From assembly GCF_004569635.1 (NCBI RefSeq), contig NZ_SPOZ01000005.1, positions 38,577-102,576 on the forward strand: a stretch of DNA of 64,000 nt, in the 5' to 3' direction. How positions within the stretch are numbered: the first letter of the stretch is position 1; each line of letters opens with the position of its first letter. A program made the translations under genes and the position numbers. This document shows, piece after piece, positions 29,115 through 38,262 of the stretch. The DNA comes from Streptococcus sp. LYSM12 (lineage in GTDB: Bacteria > Bacillota > Bacilli > Lactobacillales > Streptococcaceae). The notes under the pieces are model-generated. The model was given only the letters and a program-made list of their open reading frames with translations. It ran no database searches and was not told where the DNA came from.

Positions 29115-30395
29115 ATGTCTCTTTTTTCAGGATTTTATAAAAAAACAAGAGAAGAACGAATTGCCATTACTGCTGAAAGCCGCCAGCTTTCCTCCCAGAG
29201 CAAAGACATTCTCTTCGCCGATCAAAATATCTCAGAAGCCATTGCTGGAAAAATGGCTGAAAACCACCTTGGGACTTTCGCCCTGCCTTTTTCGTTAGTC
29301 CCACAACTGGTGGTTGACGGTATTGAATACAGCATTCCAATGGTGACAGAAGAACCATCTGTTGTAGCTGCCTGCTCTTTCGGTGCCAAAATGATTGCCA
29401 AAGCAGGCGGATTTACTAGTCAGATTTCAGAGCGTCTTATGATTGGGCAAGTAGCTCTCTATGATATTCCAGATATGGCAAGAGCTAAAGCAGCTATTCT
29501 CCTCCAACACGACAGCATTCTTGCTCAGGCTAATCGTGCCCACCCATCAATTATCAAAAGAGGAGGAGGTGCTCGTCAGCTGACTGTCGAACAAAAAGAA
29601 GACTTCCTTATTGCCTACCTCCATGTCGATGTTCAAGAAGCAATGGGAGCAAATATCCTCAACAATATGCTAGAAGCCATTAAGGAGAAACTAGCTGATT
29701 TGACGCAGGGGAAGGCTCTTATGGCTATCCTCTCCAACTACGCAACAGAATCTCTGGTGACCGTTAACTGTCGTATTCCAATCAAACAACTCCATGTTGA
29801 CCCCCACCTTGCGCTAGAAACCGCACAAAATCTCGTTAGAGCCAGCCAGCTTGCTCAAGTAGATCCTTACCGAGCAGCTACCCACAACAAAGGGATTTTT
29901 AACGGAATTGATGCCCTTGTACTAGCTACTGGGAATGATTGGCGAGCCATGGAAGCAGGGGCACATGCCTATGCTAGTCAAGACGGACGCTATCGCGGTC
30001 TGTCCACTTGGGACATGGTTACGAATGACCTGGTCGGACAACTGACAATTCCACTACCAATTGCAACGGTTGGAGGCTCCATTGGGCTCAATCCAAAGGT
30101 CCAAGTAGCCTTTGATATCCTCGGACATCCGAAAGCGAGGACACTTGCAGCGATTATTGCCTCTGTCGGTCTCTGCCAAAACTTTGCAGCTCTCCGTGCT
30201 CTTGTAACCACAGGTATCCAGCAAGGACATATGAAACTTCATGCTAAATCCCTTGCTATTCTGGCAGGAGCTCTTGAGGAAGAAGTCGATCAAGTTGCGC
30301 TACTCCTACGTCAAGCCCCCCACACCAATTTGGAAACTGCCCAGTCTATCCTAGCAAAGATTCGAAAAGAAAAAAAGGATAGAGATGTGACCTAA
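29115..30395 (+). CDS. mvaA: Class II hydroxymethylglutaryl-CoA reductase
   Basis: Reduces HMG-CoA to mevalonate. The 426-aa protein has the class II layout: catalytic Glu in MVTEEPSVVAACS (about 76), DVQEAMGANILNNMLEAI, the Lys/Asp region NKGIFNGIDALVLATGNDWRA (around 260-281) and the C-terminal His in QQGHMKLHAKSLA. The ATG has AAGGAG 6 nt upstream. Expression must come through the terminator just before it or from a promoter inside mvaS. Confidence 0.95.
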   Translation: MSLFSGFYKKTREERIAITAESRQLSSQSKDILFADQNISEAIAGKMAENHLGTFALPFSLVPQLVVDGIEYSIPMVTEEPSVVAACSFGAKMIAKAGGFTSQISERLMIGQVALYDIPDMARAKAAILLQHDSILAQANRAHPSIIKRGGGARQLTVEQKEDFLIAYLHVDVQEAMGANILNNMLEAIKEKLADLTQGKALMAILSNYATESLVTVNCRIPIKQLHVDPHLALETAQNLVRASQLAQVDPYRAATHNKGIFNGIDALVLATGNDWRAMEAGAHAYASQDGRYRGLSTWDMVTNDLVGQLTIPLPIATVGGSIGLNPKVQVAFDILGHPKARTLAAIIASVGLCQNFAALRALVTTGIQQGHMKLHAKSLAILAGALEEEVDQVALLLRQAPHTNLETAQSILAKIRKEKKDRDVT

Positions 30396-30877
30396 CCCAC
30401 TCATCACTTCTAGGACACTGTTTCCTTTTTCTACGATTTCTCGTTATAACTTGCTCTCCATACGTAATGGATACTCCCTCGGGTCTAACTGCTTGATAAA
30501 AGGCAAACCCACTTTTCTCAACAAGTTAAGAAGCGGACGCGTAAGGCTCTCACCCTCTAGTCGTTTGCTGAACATCTAAATCATCAATGAACCCTATCTT
30601 CACTTTCTATAAAAGCTTCTCTTTCACTCATTCACAGAATAAATGACCCAAGGCCCCCTCCCTCTAGCTACTAGACAAGTATCATCTTTCGGGGATTATG
30701 ATGAGTTCTTCCAATTCCTGAGTAGAAACTTTTTGTTTGGTTACTTTAACCAAACGAACTTGTCCCTCGTGGTGAACAGTCCATATTTCTTAGAAAGATT
30801 GGAATAACTGAGTTCGGCACTATTTCCTCGTCATTTCTTCTTTCACTATAGTATATCCTTATCTTTATCCCGAGGTT
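30396..30877 (-). other. Gene-free stretch with decayed coding fragments
   Basis: On the minus strand, 30444-30575 holds a 43-codon frame (MFSKRLEGESLTRPL... to LDPREYPLRMESKL) with no ribosome site. Near 30741-30820 a frame reads LSKKYGLFTTRDKFVWLK then stops; +1 of it continues VTKQKVSTQELEEL. The latter resembles the helix-turn-helix of an IS3-type OrfA. Both look like remnants; identity is uncertain. Confidence 0.35.
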
Positions 30878-31345
30878 GGGCAAAAAGTCCCAGCTTTCTC
30901 ACTTTATGAACCGAATGATGTTGACGCAGTGGTTACTTGCCGTTGAAGGTGGGAAATGAACTGCTGCTCCTTTTTGTTTTAAGGGAACTGGCTAAAAAGT
31001 TCCACTGGGGCTTTTTATCGTCTTTTAGTTTACTTTTAGTACTAGGCAACGAGCCGTAGGCTGTACTGGAGTACGGCAAAGCGAGTGAACGAAGTAATAA
31101 AAGATAAACGAAACGACTATACTCATATTTTTTCGTGTTTCTCACTTCACATCTGACCTCTACGACTGCTGCGAACTCGTTAGCTCCATGTCCAACCTCC
31201 AACAGTCACTACTCTGATTGTTGGAGCTGTGCGGGGATGGGAGTGAGATGGTCTGGGAATAGACCGTTTCAGCCCGAAGCTAGAATGCAAGAATTAAGGT
31301 AAAAAACCAACTCTTTCTCATGTGTTTTGAGTTCTTTTCCACTCC
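30878..31345 (-). repeat. Family B repeat, copy 4, interrupted by a family A element
   Basis: Minus-orientation copy, from GTCCCAGCTTTCTCAC to TTCCACTCCC. At the same internal TA as in copy 1 a 106-bp family A element is inserted (31016-31121). Confidence 0.75.
31016..31121 (-). mobile_element. Family A MITE-like element inside family B copy 4
   Basis: A 106-bp element bordered by TA on both sides: ...GGGGCTTTT-TA-TCGTCTTTTAG ... AACGACTA-TA-CTCATATT. The empty version GGCTTTTTACTCGTATTTG is at about 42304. Confidence 0.85.
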
Positions 31346-31445
31346 CCTCTCATAAAAAAACAGTATACTATCATCAATCCTACATATTTTCATCATCTCC
31401 TTAAAACACTAGCAATCTTGCTAGTGTTTTTGGTTTCCCCTCATT

Positions 31446-31574
31446 TATAGTCATTTAGTGTATCTTTTATAGCCGTTTCGTTTATTGTTAGTACTAGGCA
31501 ACGAGCTGTAGGCTGTACTGGAGTACGGCAAAGCGAGTGACCGAAGTAATAAAAATATAAACTAAAAGACTCTA
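31446..31574 (-). mobile_element. Family A fragment followed by a second family A element
   Basis: 31446-31467 is a left end (TATAGTCATTTAGTGTATC) cut after 22 bp. A nearly complete element follows from TATAGCCGTTTCG at 31468 to AACTAAAAGACTCTA. It looks like one element inserted into another, with later loss of the outer right part. Confidence 0.6.
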
Positions 31575-32028
31575 ATAGATACTCTACACCAATCAAACGA
31601 ACTCAGAAAATCCTTGCTGTAGGAGTTCCCTAAGGCACCAGATACAAGAGAGCGCTAAAAAGCGACTGTTCCCTTAGGACCTGCCTATTTCATCTCGCAC
31701 GGTTCCAGCAAGAATTAAAGACTGACAATGCGTTGATGAACAAAAGGAAATCTATCGTTTAACAGCTTAGGCATAGGCTGCTAGTACCACTTTGAGGATA
31801 GCTAGGCAATCAATGAGATTTACACCTAAAGGTAGGCACAGTTGTGACCTATTAAAAACTGGAATATCTTTATCTCTTTCTGGTAGTGTGTGGTCGCTCG
31901 AATTCCAATTTGTTAGCTTTTTGATATTCATTAGAGTATAAATCAGCTGTCACACTTTTATACTAGCATCTCCTTGTTTTCCATAAAGAATCATGCTACA
32001 ATGATAAAAAAATTAAAGGAGAATTCCT
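31575..32028. other. Gene-free region before the YiaAB-like gene
   Basis: No supported coding frame or repeat core. A promoter-like TACAAT (TGCTACAATG, near 31992-32001) precedes AAAGGAG and the ATG at 32029. Confidence 0.5.
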
Positions 32029-32301
32029 ATGAATAAAGTAAAAAAGAAAATCTATCGTAATACCCCTGCCTTTACTCTTATGGCCTGGGCTTCATTTGCT
32101 TTCTTCGTTGCCTTAATCTTAATCGGTTTGTACACCTTAAAAGAGCCACTCATGGTAAAAGGCTACTACCTTATGGGAGCTGTCGGCTTAATTTCCTCTT
32201 CCTTTACTGTCTCAAAAGTTGTCCGTGACAATCAAGAAGACGAAGATAACTACAGCCTATTGTTACAAAAAGCAACGGAAGAGGATACTACAAGTAAATA
32301 A
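32029..32301 (+). CDS. YiaA/YiaB-like two-helix membrane protein
   Basis: The 90-aa protein has two transmembrane helices, about 14-38 (FTLMAWASFAFFVALILIGLY) and 46-66, followed by the conserved cytoplasmic motif SKVVRDNQEDE. This matches the YiaAB two-helix family as far as I can judge; its function is unknown. Ribosome site AAAGGAG 8 nt before ATG. It stands alone. Confidence 0.75.
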   Translation: MNKVKKKIYRNTPAFTLMAWASFAFFVALILIGLYTLKEPLMVKGYYLMGAVGLISSSFTVSKVVRDNQEDEDNYSLLLQKATEEDTTSK

Positions 32302-32343
32302 TACTCGTCAAAAATCAGTTTCATCCGCCATTACGGAATGTTT

Positions 32344-32362
32344 AAAAAGGAAGTCCTTTTCT
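32344..32362 (+). terminator. Terminator-like hairpin after the YiaAB-like gene
   Basis: AAAAAGG / CCTTTT with a 4-nt loop, then CTTGT. Short stem, about 43 bp after the stop codon. Confidence 0.5.
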
Positions 32363-32363
32363 T

Positions 32364-32560
32364 GTCTATAAGCTTGGGAGTGGGATCAATCGTGATGTTG
32401 AAGTCTCGATTATCCTCACTCCTTTGTTTCTAGCCTCAAGCCAACATATCAGAAACAAAGGTAGCTGCAAATAAACATTCATTCCCATTCAATAGACTAG
32501 CATTGGCTGCACGTTGATTTCAGCGAATATTTTTATCTTCATTCCTTTTTCTCCTTGAAC
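32364..32560. other. Gene-free region between convergent ends
   Basis: It contains 'gggagtgggatcaatcgtgatg', a start resembling family B, and 'cattcattcccattc'. No gene supported. Confidence 0.4.
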
Positions 32561-32561
32561 C

Positions 32562-32612
32562 AAAAAAATCTATCCTATCAAGATAAAACATTGATAGGAT
32601 AGACTTTTTGTC
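32562..32612 (-). terminator. Intrinsic terminator downstream of hup
   Basis: Stem TCTATCCTATCAA / TTGATAGGATAGA, perfect, with a 9-nt loop. The T-run is TTTTTTT on the minus strand, and the plus side also has CTTTTTG, so it could act both ways. Confidence 0.85.
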
Positions 32613-32714
32613 ATTTCATTGTAAACGCCTAAACCTTTCTCGGCAACACCTATGAAAGTTCTAGTCGTCCTAATGGAGATACAACTACGAAATCAACGAT
32701 TTCTGTCTTACTCC

Positions 32715-32990
32715 TTATTTAACAGCGTCTTTAAGAGCTTTACCAGCTTTGAATGCTGGAACTTTAGATGCTGCAATTGTGATTTCTTTACCAGTTTGTG
32801 GGTTGCGACCTTTGCGTGCTGCACGCTCACGAACTTCAAAGTTACCAAAACCGATCAATTGAACTTTTTCACCTGCTGCAAGGTAATCAGAAACTGCTAC
32901 AAATACTGCATCAACTGCTGCTGCTGAATCCTTCTTAGTCAATGAAGTTGCTTCTGCAACTTTTGCAATCAAATCTTGTTTATTAGCCAT
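32715..32990 (-). CDS. hup: DNA-binding protein HU
   Basis: The 91-aa nucleoid protein fits HU length. It begins [21 protein letters not shown] and carries the beta-arm motif region [12 protein letters not shown] and the family signature [13 protein letters not shown]. In streptococci this single HU is essential. It has its own strong promoter and terminator and a GGAGG site, so it can be expressed independently of the upstream run. Confidence 0.97.
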   Translation of the reverse strand: MANKQDLIAKVAEATSLTKKDSAAAVDAVFVAVSDYLAAGEKVQLIGFGNFEVRERAARKGRNPQTGKEITIAASKVPAFKAGKALKDAVK

Positions 32991-33037
32991 TTTGCTAAAT
33001 CCTCCAATTAATTTTCTGAGTTACTACTCACTCTAAT

Positions 33038-33066
33038 ATAGTACCGAAATTTATTCATTTGGTCAA
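33038..33066 (-). promoter_or_regulatory. hup promoter
   Basis: TTGACC (33066-33061), a 17-bp spacer and TACTAT (33043-33038). The leader is about 40 nt with GGAGG before the ATG. Confidence 0.75.
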
Positions 33067-33083
33067 GTTTTTAGTACGATTTA

Positions 33084-33683
33084 CTAGCTTTTTCTGTAAA
33101 TATCAAAAATTAGCTGGTTGTTATACAAATCAATTGTATTGGCCTTGACGTATATTTTTTGCGCATTCTCAATGTCAGTGAGCCGGATTGTCACAGCAGC
33201 CTTTGAAGCATCAATTTTCACGAATTCTGGTAGTTGCGACTGCTTCTTGACATAGGATAAAATCTCCTCCTTTGGTAAGGATAAGGTGCCTGCCGAAATT
33301 TCTGATACCGTCAGTAAAATACTTCCATCGTTTAATTTGTTGGGTTGAAAATAAATATAAAGGGGAATATCCAGCCCCCAAATCTTGTAGGTCCCCTCAA
33401 ATAAGAGAAATTGAGTAGTCGCCGTTACCTGATAAGAAAAAGTATCGGTTTGATAGTCTTTTAAATAATCCGCTAACATCGTATTTAACTGCTCTTTACT
33501 AGTCGTAAAGGTTCCTAATTTTTCATCGTTTGATGAATTCTTTGAAACAGAAGATGAAGTCGTAGCCTCGCGAGCAGAGGAAATCCGCTCCACTATGACA
33601 AAGCTAAACGCCAGTAAGGCAGCAACTAAAGCTAAAAAAGCCCATTTCCATTTATTGATTTTTCCAATATCCCTTTGTTTCAT
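33084..33683 (-). CDS. YpmS-like membrane-anchored protein (DUF2140)
   Basis: The 199-aa protein has one N-terminal transmembrane helix (about 12-32, WKWAFLALVAALLAFSFVIV), then a Ser/Thr-rich linker and an extracellular lipid-binding-like beta domain. It overlaps the upstream SGNH hydrolase gene by 32 bp. This pairing (YpmR/YpmS) is conserved in Firmicutes. Function unknown; envelope lipid handling is a guess from the partner. Confidence 0.8.
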   Translation of the reverse strand: MKQRDIGKINKWKWAFLALVAALLAFSFVIVERISSAREATTSSSVSKNSSNDEKLGTFTTSKEQLNTMLADYLKDYQTDTFSYQVTATTQFLLFEGTYKIWGLDIPLYIYFQPNKLNDGSILLTVSEISAGTLSLPKEEILSYVKKQSQLPEFVKIDASKAAVTIRLTDIENAQKIYVKANTIDLYNNQLIFDIYRKS

Positions 33684-34494
33684 GAATAGCCTCCATAACT
33701 GCCTTGTTCATGATTTCATAGCCTGTATTATTGGGGTGAAAGCTATCTTCTTCAGCCAGTAAATTATTGACTACTCTACTTGATATGCTATTCGACTGAT
33801 TGAACCCCTTTTCCCCGTCTAAGCCCTTGTAGAGCAAATCATTAATCGGGACAAAGTAGACACCATCAATCCTTTCGACTGTCGTAGCTGTCACCTGATT
33901 CCACTTATCTACAATTATCTGCATCTCCGTCAATTCAGGAAAATTGAGATAGAAAGGATTGTAAATTCCAATAACATAGATTGGCAAATAGGGATTGTTA
34001 ACCCGTGCCTTATCAATAATCTTCCGAAGTCGTTTGCTATATTTTTGAGCAGGATCATCAAAGACAGAAATATCAAGTCCAGTAATATTGTCTAGAATAG
34101 TCTGGCGTAAATCATTGCCTCCGACTGTCAAGGTTAACATATCCGCCTTTACAAGACTCTCGGCAATTTCTGGCTCATCCATTCGATCTAAAATCTGCTG
34201 GCTGGTATTGCCAGCAACCCCATAATTATCATATGTAACTTGATAATCGTATTGATTACCGAGGCCTTGAGCAAGAAGTGGCACAAAACCACCTTGGGCA
34301 GTCTTATCTCCCACCCCCTGGGTCAAGGAATCCCCTAAAGCTACATAGTAAAATTCTCTTGCCTCCCCTATCCCATTCTTACTCTGTTCAAGACGGGGTG
34401 CTGCTGTAGGAATCAACAGTTGAAAGAAAAAGTGAAATCCCAGCAAGCTGAGAAAAAAGAATAATAAATGATGTAAAAATGTTCGACTATTCAT
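33652..34494 (-). CDS. SGNH/GDSL-type lipase or esterase (YpmR-like)
   Basis: The 280-aa protein has an N-terminal signal or anchor helix (about 8-28, [19 protein letters not shown]). Catalytic blocks: Ser in [13 protein letters not shown] (block I), the Gly of NYGVAGNTS, Asn in [11 protein letters not shown] and Asp/His in [12 protein letters not shown]. It likely acts outside the membrane on an ester or acyl group. The ATG overlaps the degV stop by 8 nt (ATGAATAG). Confidence 0.88.
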   Translation of the reverse strand: MNSRTFLHHLLFFFLSLLGFHFFFQLLIPTAAPRLEQSKNGIGEAREFYYVALGDSLTQGVGDKTAQGGFVPLLAQGLGNQYDYQVTYDNYGVAGNTSQQILDRMDEPEIAESLVKADMLTLTVGGNDLRQTILDNITGLDISVFDDPAQKYSKRLRKIIDKARVNNPYLPIYVIGIYNPFYLNFPELTEMQIIVDKWNQVTATTVERIDGVYFVPINDLLYKGLDGEKGFNQSNSISSRVVNNLLAEEDSFHPNNTGYEIMNKAVMEAIHETKGYWKNQ

Positions 34495-35320
34495 AGCGTA
34501 CTAAAACTGCCCAGGCATCTTCTCCTGTATGAGTTTGAATAATGGATCCTGTTTCCAGAACAGAAATTTCTTCTGCTACAAACGGCTGTAAGACTTCTTT
34601 CATCTCCTGAGCAAAATCAGGTGCCCCTGCATAGGAAATGCCAATTTCTGCTACCTTTTTATTTTCCAAAGTTACTGCAAACTCACTCAACCATTTTTTG
34701 AAAGTTTTGCTTCCCCGTCCTTTGGTAATGGGATGTAATTGGTGATTTAGCATCTCCATAATCACACGAATATTGAGGAGTGAACTCAATAAACCCGTCA
34801 CTCGACCAATTCGACCACCCTTGACCAAATTTTCCAAGGTTGAAATTCCAATATATAGTTCTGTCTTTTGCTGAACTTCTGCCACAGCCGCAAGAATGTC
34901 TTCTTTGCTTGCTCCAGCTCGAGCAAGACGTGCTGCGGTGACAACCTGGAATTTGGCTGCTTGATCAGTAAACGCAGAGTCAATCACCGTCACGTCCACT
35001 CCTGATAAGGTAGCTCCTTGTCGTGCTGCTTCAACGGTTCCTGATAAAGCGTGTGACAGAAGAATGGCAATAATTTGGCTACCATCTGCAGCTAAGTTAG
35101 CAAAGGTTTCCGCGAATAATCCCACCGGAGGTTGACTTGTTTTTGGAAGATTTTTACTTTCCCGCATCAACTTCAGAAACTGTCCCTCTTCAAGGTCGCT
35201 ATCAGAATAGACGATACCGTCAACCATAACCGATAAGGGAACTACCGTAATCCCCAACTCCTCAATGAGTGATGGTTCAATCGTTGTACTTGAATCTGTA
35301 ACAATTTTTATCGTACTCAT
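34487..35320 (-). CDS. DegV family fatty acid-binding protein
   Basis: DegV/FakB proteins hold fatty acids for the FakA kinase, which feeds exogenous fatty acids into phospholipids. The 277-aa protein shows the family start [20 protein letters not shown], the acyl carboxylate residues in [11 protein letters not shown] and [11 protein letters not shown] and the C-terminal [23 protein letters not shown] (35361-35353) just upstream gives it its own promoter, after the terminator at 35398-35416. Confidence 0.9.
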   Translation of the reverse strand: MSTIKIVTDSSTTIEPSLIEELGITVVPLSVMVDGIVYSDSDLEEGQFLKLMRESKNLPKTSQPPVGLFAETFANLAADGSQIIAILLSHALSGTVEAARQGATLSGVDVTVIDSAFTDQAAKFQVVTAARLARAGASKEDILAAVAEVQQKTELYIGISTLENLVKGGRIGRVTGLLSSLLNIRVIMEMLNHQLHPITKGRGSKTFKKWLSEFAVTLENKKVAEIGISYAGAPDFAQEMKEVLQPFVAEEISVLETGSIIQTHTGEDAWAVLVRYE

Positions 35321-35397
35321 ATCTCTCCCTATTCTTTCGTATCGCTTCTTTTCATTATATCAAAATTTTCTTATTTGGGCTATTGGAAGCAGGAGCT

Positions 35398-35417
35398 AAA
35401 AAATGCTCCGAGCTGGA
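35398..35417 (-). terminator. Terminator after the split phosphatase gene
   Basis: Minus-strand stem AAAATGTTCC / GGAGCATTTT with one G-U pair and a 5-nt loop, followed by TTAG. It overlaps the T-rich end and separates the recN unit from degV. Confidence 0.7.
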
Positions 35418-35423
35418 ACATTT

Positions 35424-36157
35424 TTAATCATTACTAGCCATAAAACCGCCATTTGAAACAACATGATGCTCTGCAATTTCGCCATTTTTAAAGAGAATAC
35501 CATGTAACACTCCGCCGTAAACAGCGCCACCATCCATGCCAATTTTACCGTCAGGTGTTTGCCATAGCTTCGAGCTTTCCATAGGCTCACCCGTCAGATA
35601 GGTAGTCGGTGTATGCCCAAAGACAATGCCTTTCCCTGTCTGATTTTCCGTTTCATGAAACGGTGTACGTAGCCAGACCTTTTGATAATCTGTCGTATCT
35701 TGCCAATTATCCAAGGTCAAATCAAGCCCTGCATGGACAAAAATCAATTCTTTTGTCTCCACATGAAAAGGCATTTGGCGAATAAAAGCAACCAAATCGC
35801 CTGCTTCTTCCATAATCCGCTTGGCATCTTCAACCCTATCTACGGGAGCATCCAAGGGACGCCCTAAAATTGAATTGATTGTTGTATCACCGCCATTTCG
35901 CCTGTAATGTTCATAACGGTCGCTCGGATTATCTAGCCAAGCCAAAAACATATATTCATGATTGCCCGATATGCAAATAGCTTTTTTTGCTCTACCAAAC
36001 CCTTGACGCGTTCCAAAACAGCTCGCCCATTTTCTCCACGATCAATCAAATCACCTAAAAAGATGAGCTGATCCTCTCCATTCCAATACTGGAGAATTGA
36101 TTCAAGCATTCCAGCTTTTCCATGAACATCTCCTATGACGAAATAATTTGATATCAT
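35424..36157 (-). pseudogene. PPP-type metallophosphatase split by a -1 frameshift at a slippery A AAA AAG
   Basis: Two frames join into one protein of about 244 aa (calcineurin-like, PrpA/ApaH type). Frame 1 starts at 36157 (MISNYFVIGDVHGKAG, with GAGGAA before it) and has GDVHG and GDLIDRG. It is read to VEQKK and then goes out of frame, with a stop at 35933. The -1 frame resumes AICISGNHEYMFLAW at 35981 with the GNHE motif and runs to 35424 (FVHAGLD, VFGHTP). The junction is the heptamer A AAA AAG at 35987-35981, in zero frame. It could be programmed frameshifting, a phase-variable tract, a decayed gene or a sequencing error. It starts 5 nt after recN stops. Confidence 0.8.
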
Positions 36158-36162
36158 CTTCC

Positions 36163-37824
36163 TCATTCTTTTTTTAATAGTTCCTTAGCCTGAGTCAGGG
36201 CAGCTTCTGTCACATTTTCCCCAGCTAGCATTTTAGCAACTTCCTCAATTCGCTCCTCAGTTGTCAAGAGACGAGTACGAGAAAGGGTGGAATGGTCATC
36301 ACTAATTTTCTCAATAAAAAACTGGTAATCTGCGATAGCAATGACTTGTGGCAGGTGAGAAATCGCTAAAACCTGACCTTGCGAGCCAATCTTATAAATC
36401 TTTTGAGCAATAGCCTGAGCAACACGACCAGACACTCCTGTATCTACTTCATCAAAGACAATACTAGTCTTTCCCTCCTTACGGGAAAAAGCAGATTTAA
36501 TAGCCAACATTAAACGAGAGAGCTCCCCTCCACTTGCCACCTTGACAAGGGGCTTGAAATCTTCTCCAGGATTGGTTGAAATATAAAATTCCACCTGTTC
36601 GTTACCCTCACGACTGAACTTAGCCTTACTGAAACGCACCTGAAAATTGGCTTTCTCCATGTAGAGATCTTTTAACTCTTGCTTAATTTCTTGTTCCAGA
36701 CTTTCTGCCAAAAAATGACGGGCACTGGCTAATTCTCCTGCCAAGCGAATCAAGTCTTTTTCACGAGCTTTCAGCTCCGTTTCAAGGTGGTCAGACGACA
36801 CATATGATCCTGTCAAAAGTTGGTATTCCTTGGTCATCTGCTCCAAGTAATCCAAGACATCATCCACAGTACCGCCGTATTTACGAGTAATACTGTAGAT
36901 CAAGTCCAAACGACTTTCCACCTGCATGAGGCGGTTGCCGTCAAAATCAAGCCCATCAATCATACTCTCGAGGCGTTTGGTCACATCTTCTAGAACATAG
37001 TAAGTTTCAGAAAGACTACCGGCCAATTCCTTATAGCTCGTATCAAATTCTTCAATGGATTCCAAATCATGCATGGCAGAACGGACATTTCCCAAGCTAG
37101 AAAAATCCTCATTATCTAGCATGGCATATGCATTGGTCAAGGTATCTGCAATCTGTTTGTGATTGAGCAGCCTCTCTCGCTCCTGATGTAAATCCTCGTC
37201 CTCACCCGCTTTCAAATCGGCTGCTTCAATCTCACCCATTTGATATTCGAGCATCTCAATACGAGCCTTGTTTTCTTCTTGATTTTTCTGAATGGTCAAG
37301 ACCTGTTTGCGCAACGCTTTATAGGCTTCAAAAGCAAGCTTATAATCTGCTTTTAATTGGAAAAAAGCCTCATCTCCAAACTCATCCAGCATGCTAATAT
37401 GATGTTGTGGTCGCATCAATTCTTCTTGATCATGCTGACCATGAATGTCGACCAACTGTTGACCAACGGCCTTTAAGACAGACAAATTGACTAGCTGACC
37501 ATTGATACGACTGATACTACGTCCATTTTGCAAAATCTCACGGCGAATGATCAGCTCGTCTGATACCTCCAATCCCTGCCCTTCCAAAATGTCCCGTAAG
37601 CTTCGATTTTGCTCAACCGAAAATAAGCCCTCAATCTCAGCTTTGGGCATCCCATGGCGAATAACATCTGTCGTCGCCCTGCTACCTAACATCATATTCA
37701 TAGCATCGATAATAATGGACTTTCCAGCCCCTGTTTCCCCTGTAAGAACAGTCATTCCTTGCTCAAAATTAAGGGAAATTTCCTCAATAATGGCAAAATT
37801 TTTAATGGAAATTTCAAGTAACAT
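36163..37824 (-). CDS. recN: DNA repair ATPase RecN
   Basis: RecN is an SMC-like protein that holds DNA ends at double-strand breaks. The 553-aa protein has Walker A GETGAGKSIIIDAMNM (29-44), a long coiled coil (about 150-370), the signature KVASGGELSRLMLAIKS and Walker B SIVFDEVDTGVSG, followed by SHLPQVIA. In streptococci recN lies between argR and the degV region. The gap to argR is 6 nt. Confidence 0.96.
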   Translation of the reverse strand: MLLEISIKNFAIIEEISLNFEQGMTVLTGETGAGKSIIIDAMNMMLGSRATTDVIRHGMPKAEIEGLFSVEQNRSLRDILEGQGLEVSDELIIRREILQNGRSISRINGQLVNLSVLKAVGQQLVDIHGQHDQEELMRPQHHISMLDEFGDEAFFQLKADYKLAFEAYKALRKQVLTIQKNQEENKARIEMLEYQMGEIEAADLKAGEDEDLHQERERLLNHKQIADTLTNAYAMLDNEDFSSLGNVRSAMHDLESIEEFDTSYKELAGSLSETYYVLEDVTKRLESMIDGLDFDGNRLMQVESRLDLIYSITRKYGGTVDDVLDYLEQMTKEYQLLTGSYVSSDHLETELKAREKDLIRLAGELASARHFLAESLEQEIKQELKDLYMEKANFQVRFSKAKFSREGNEQVEFYISTNPGEDFKPLVKVASGGELSRLMLAIKSAFSRKEGKTSIVFDEVDTGVSGRVAQAIAQKIYKIGSQGQVLAISHLPQVIAIADYQFFIEKISDDHSTLSRTRLLTTEERIEEVAKMLAGENVTEAALTQAKELLKKE

Positions 37825-37830
37825 GACAAC

Positions 37831-38262
37831 CTACCAATTTTTTATCGTTTCTAATACCTCAAGTGCCTTATCTTTATCCTGTGCAACAATCAAAATCGTA
37901 TCATCATCTGAAACAATGCTAAAAATAACCTCTGAAAAAGCTTCAACGATTTGATTTTTCACAAAGGCCGTACTTCCTGGCACCAGCTTCAAATTCAGCA
38001 TATTGTCCAAACTTCCAAACGATAGGACATTCTTTTCAACTAATTTCAGACCAGCTACCTTGGTTTTTGGCAACTCATAAATATAGCTGTTATCCTTCAA
38101 TGGTGTTTTGACAATCCCCAACTCCTTAATGTCACGCGACACAGTTGCCTGAGTGGCAGTCATACCAGATTTCCGAAGATGCTCGACAATTTCTTCCTGC
38201 GTGGCGATTTCAAAATCCGTTACAAATCTTCTAATTTTCTCTAAACGTTCTTTTTTACTCAT
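37831..38262 (-). CDS. argR: Arginine repressor family regulator
   Basis: ArgR/AhrC hexamers bind ARG boxes with arginine as co-repressor. The 143-aa protein starts MSKKERLEKIRRF at 38262, with a winged helix about 1-70 (TQEEIVEHLRKSGMTATQATVSRD) and a C-terminal oligomerisation domain ending DDDTILIVAQDKDKALEVL. Its start overlaps the tlyA stop by 8 nt. Streptococci often have several paralogues; this recN-linked copy is the AhrC-like one. Confidence 0.9.
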   Translation of the reverse strand: MSKKERLEKIRRFVTDFEIATQEEIVEHLRKSGMTATQATVSRDIKELGIVKTPLKDNSYIYELPKTKVAGLKLVEKNVLSFGSLDNMLNLKLVPGSTAFVKNQIVEAFSEVIFSIVSDDDTILIVAQDKDKALEVLETIKNW

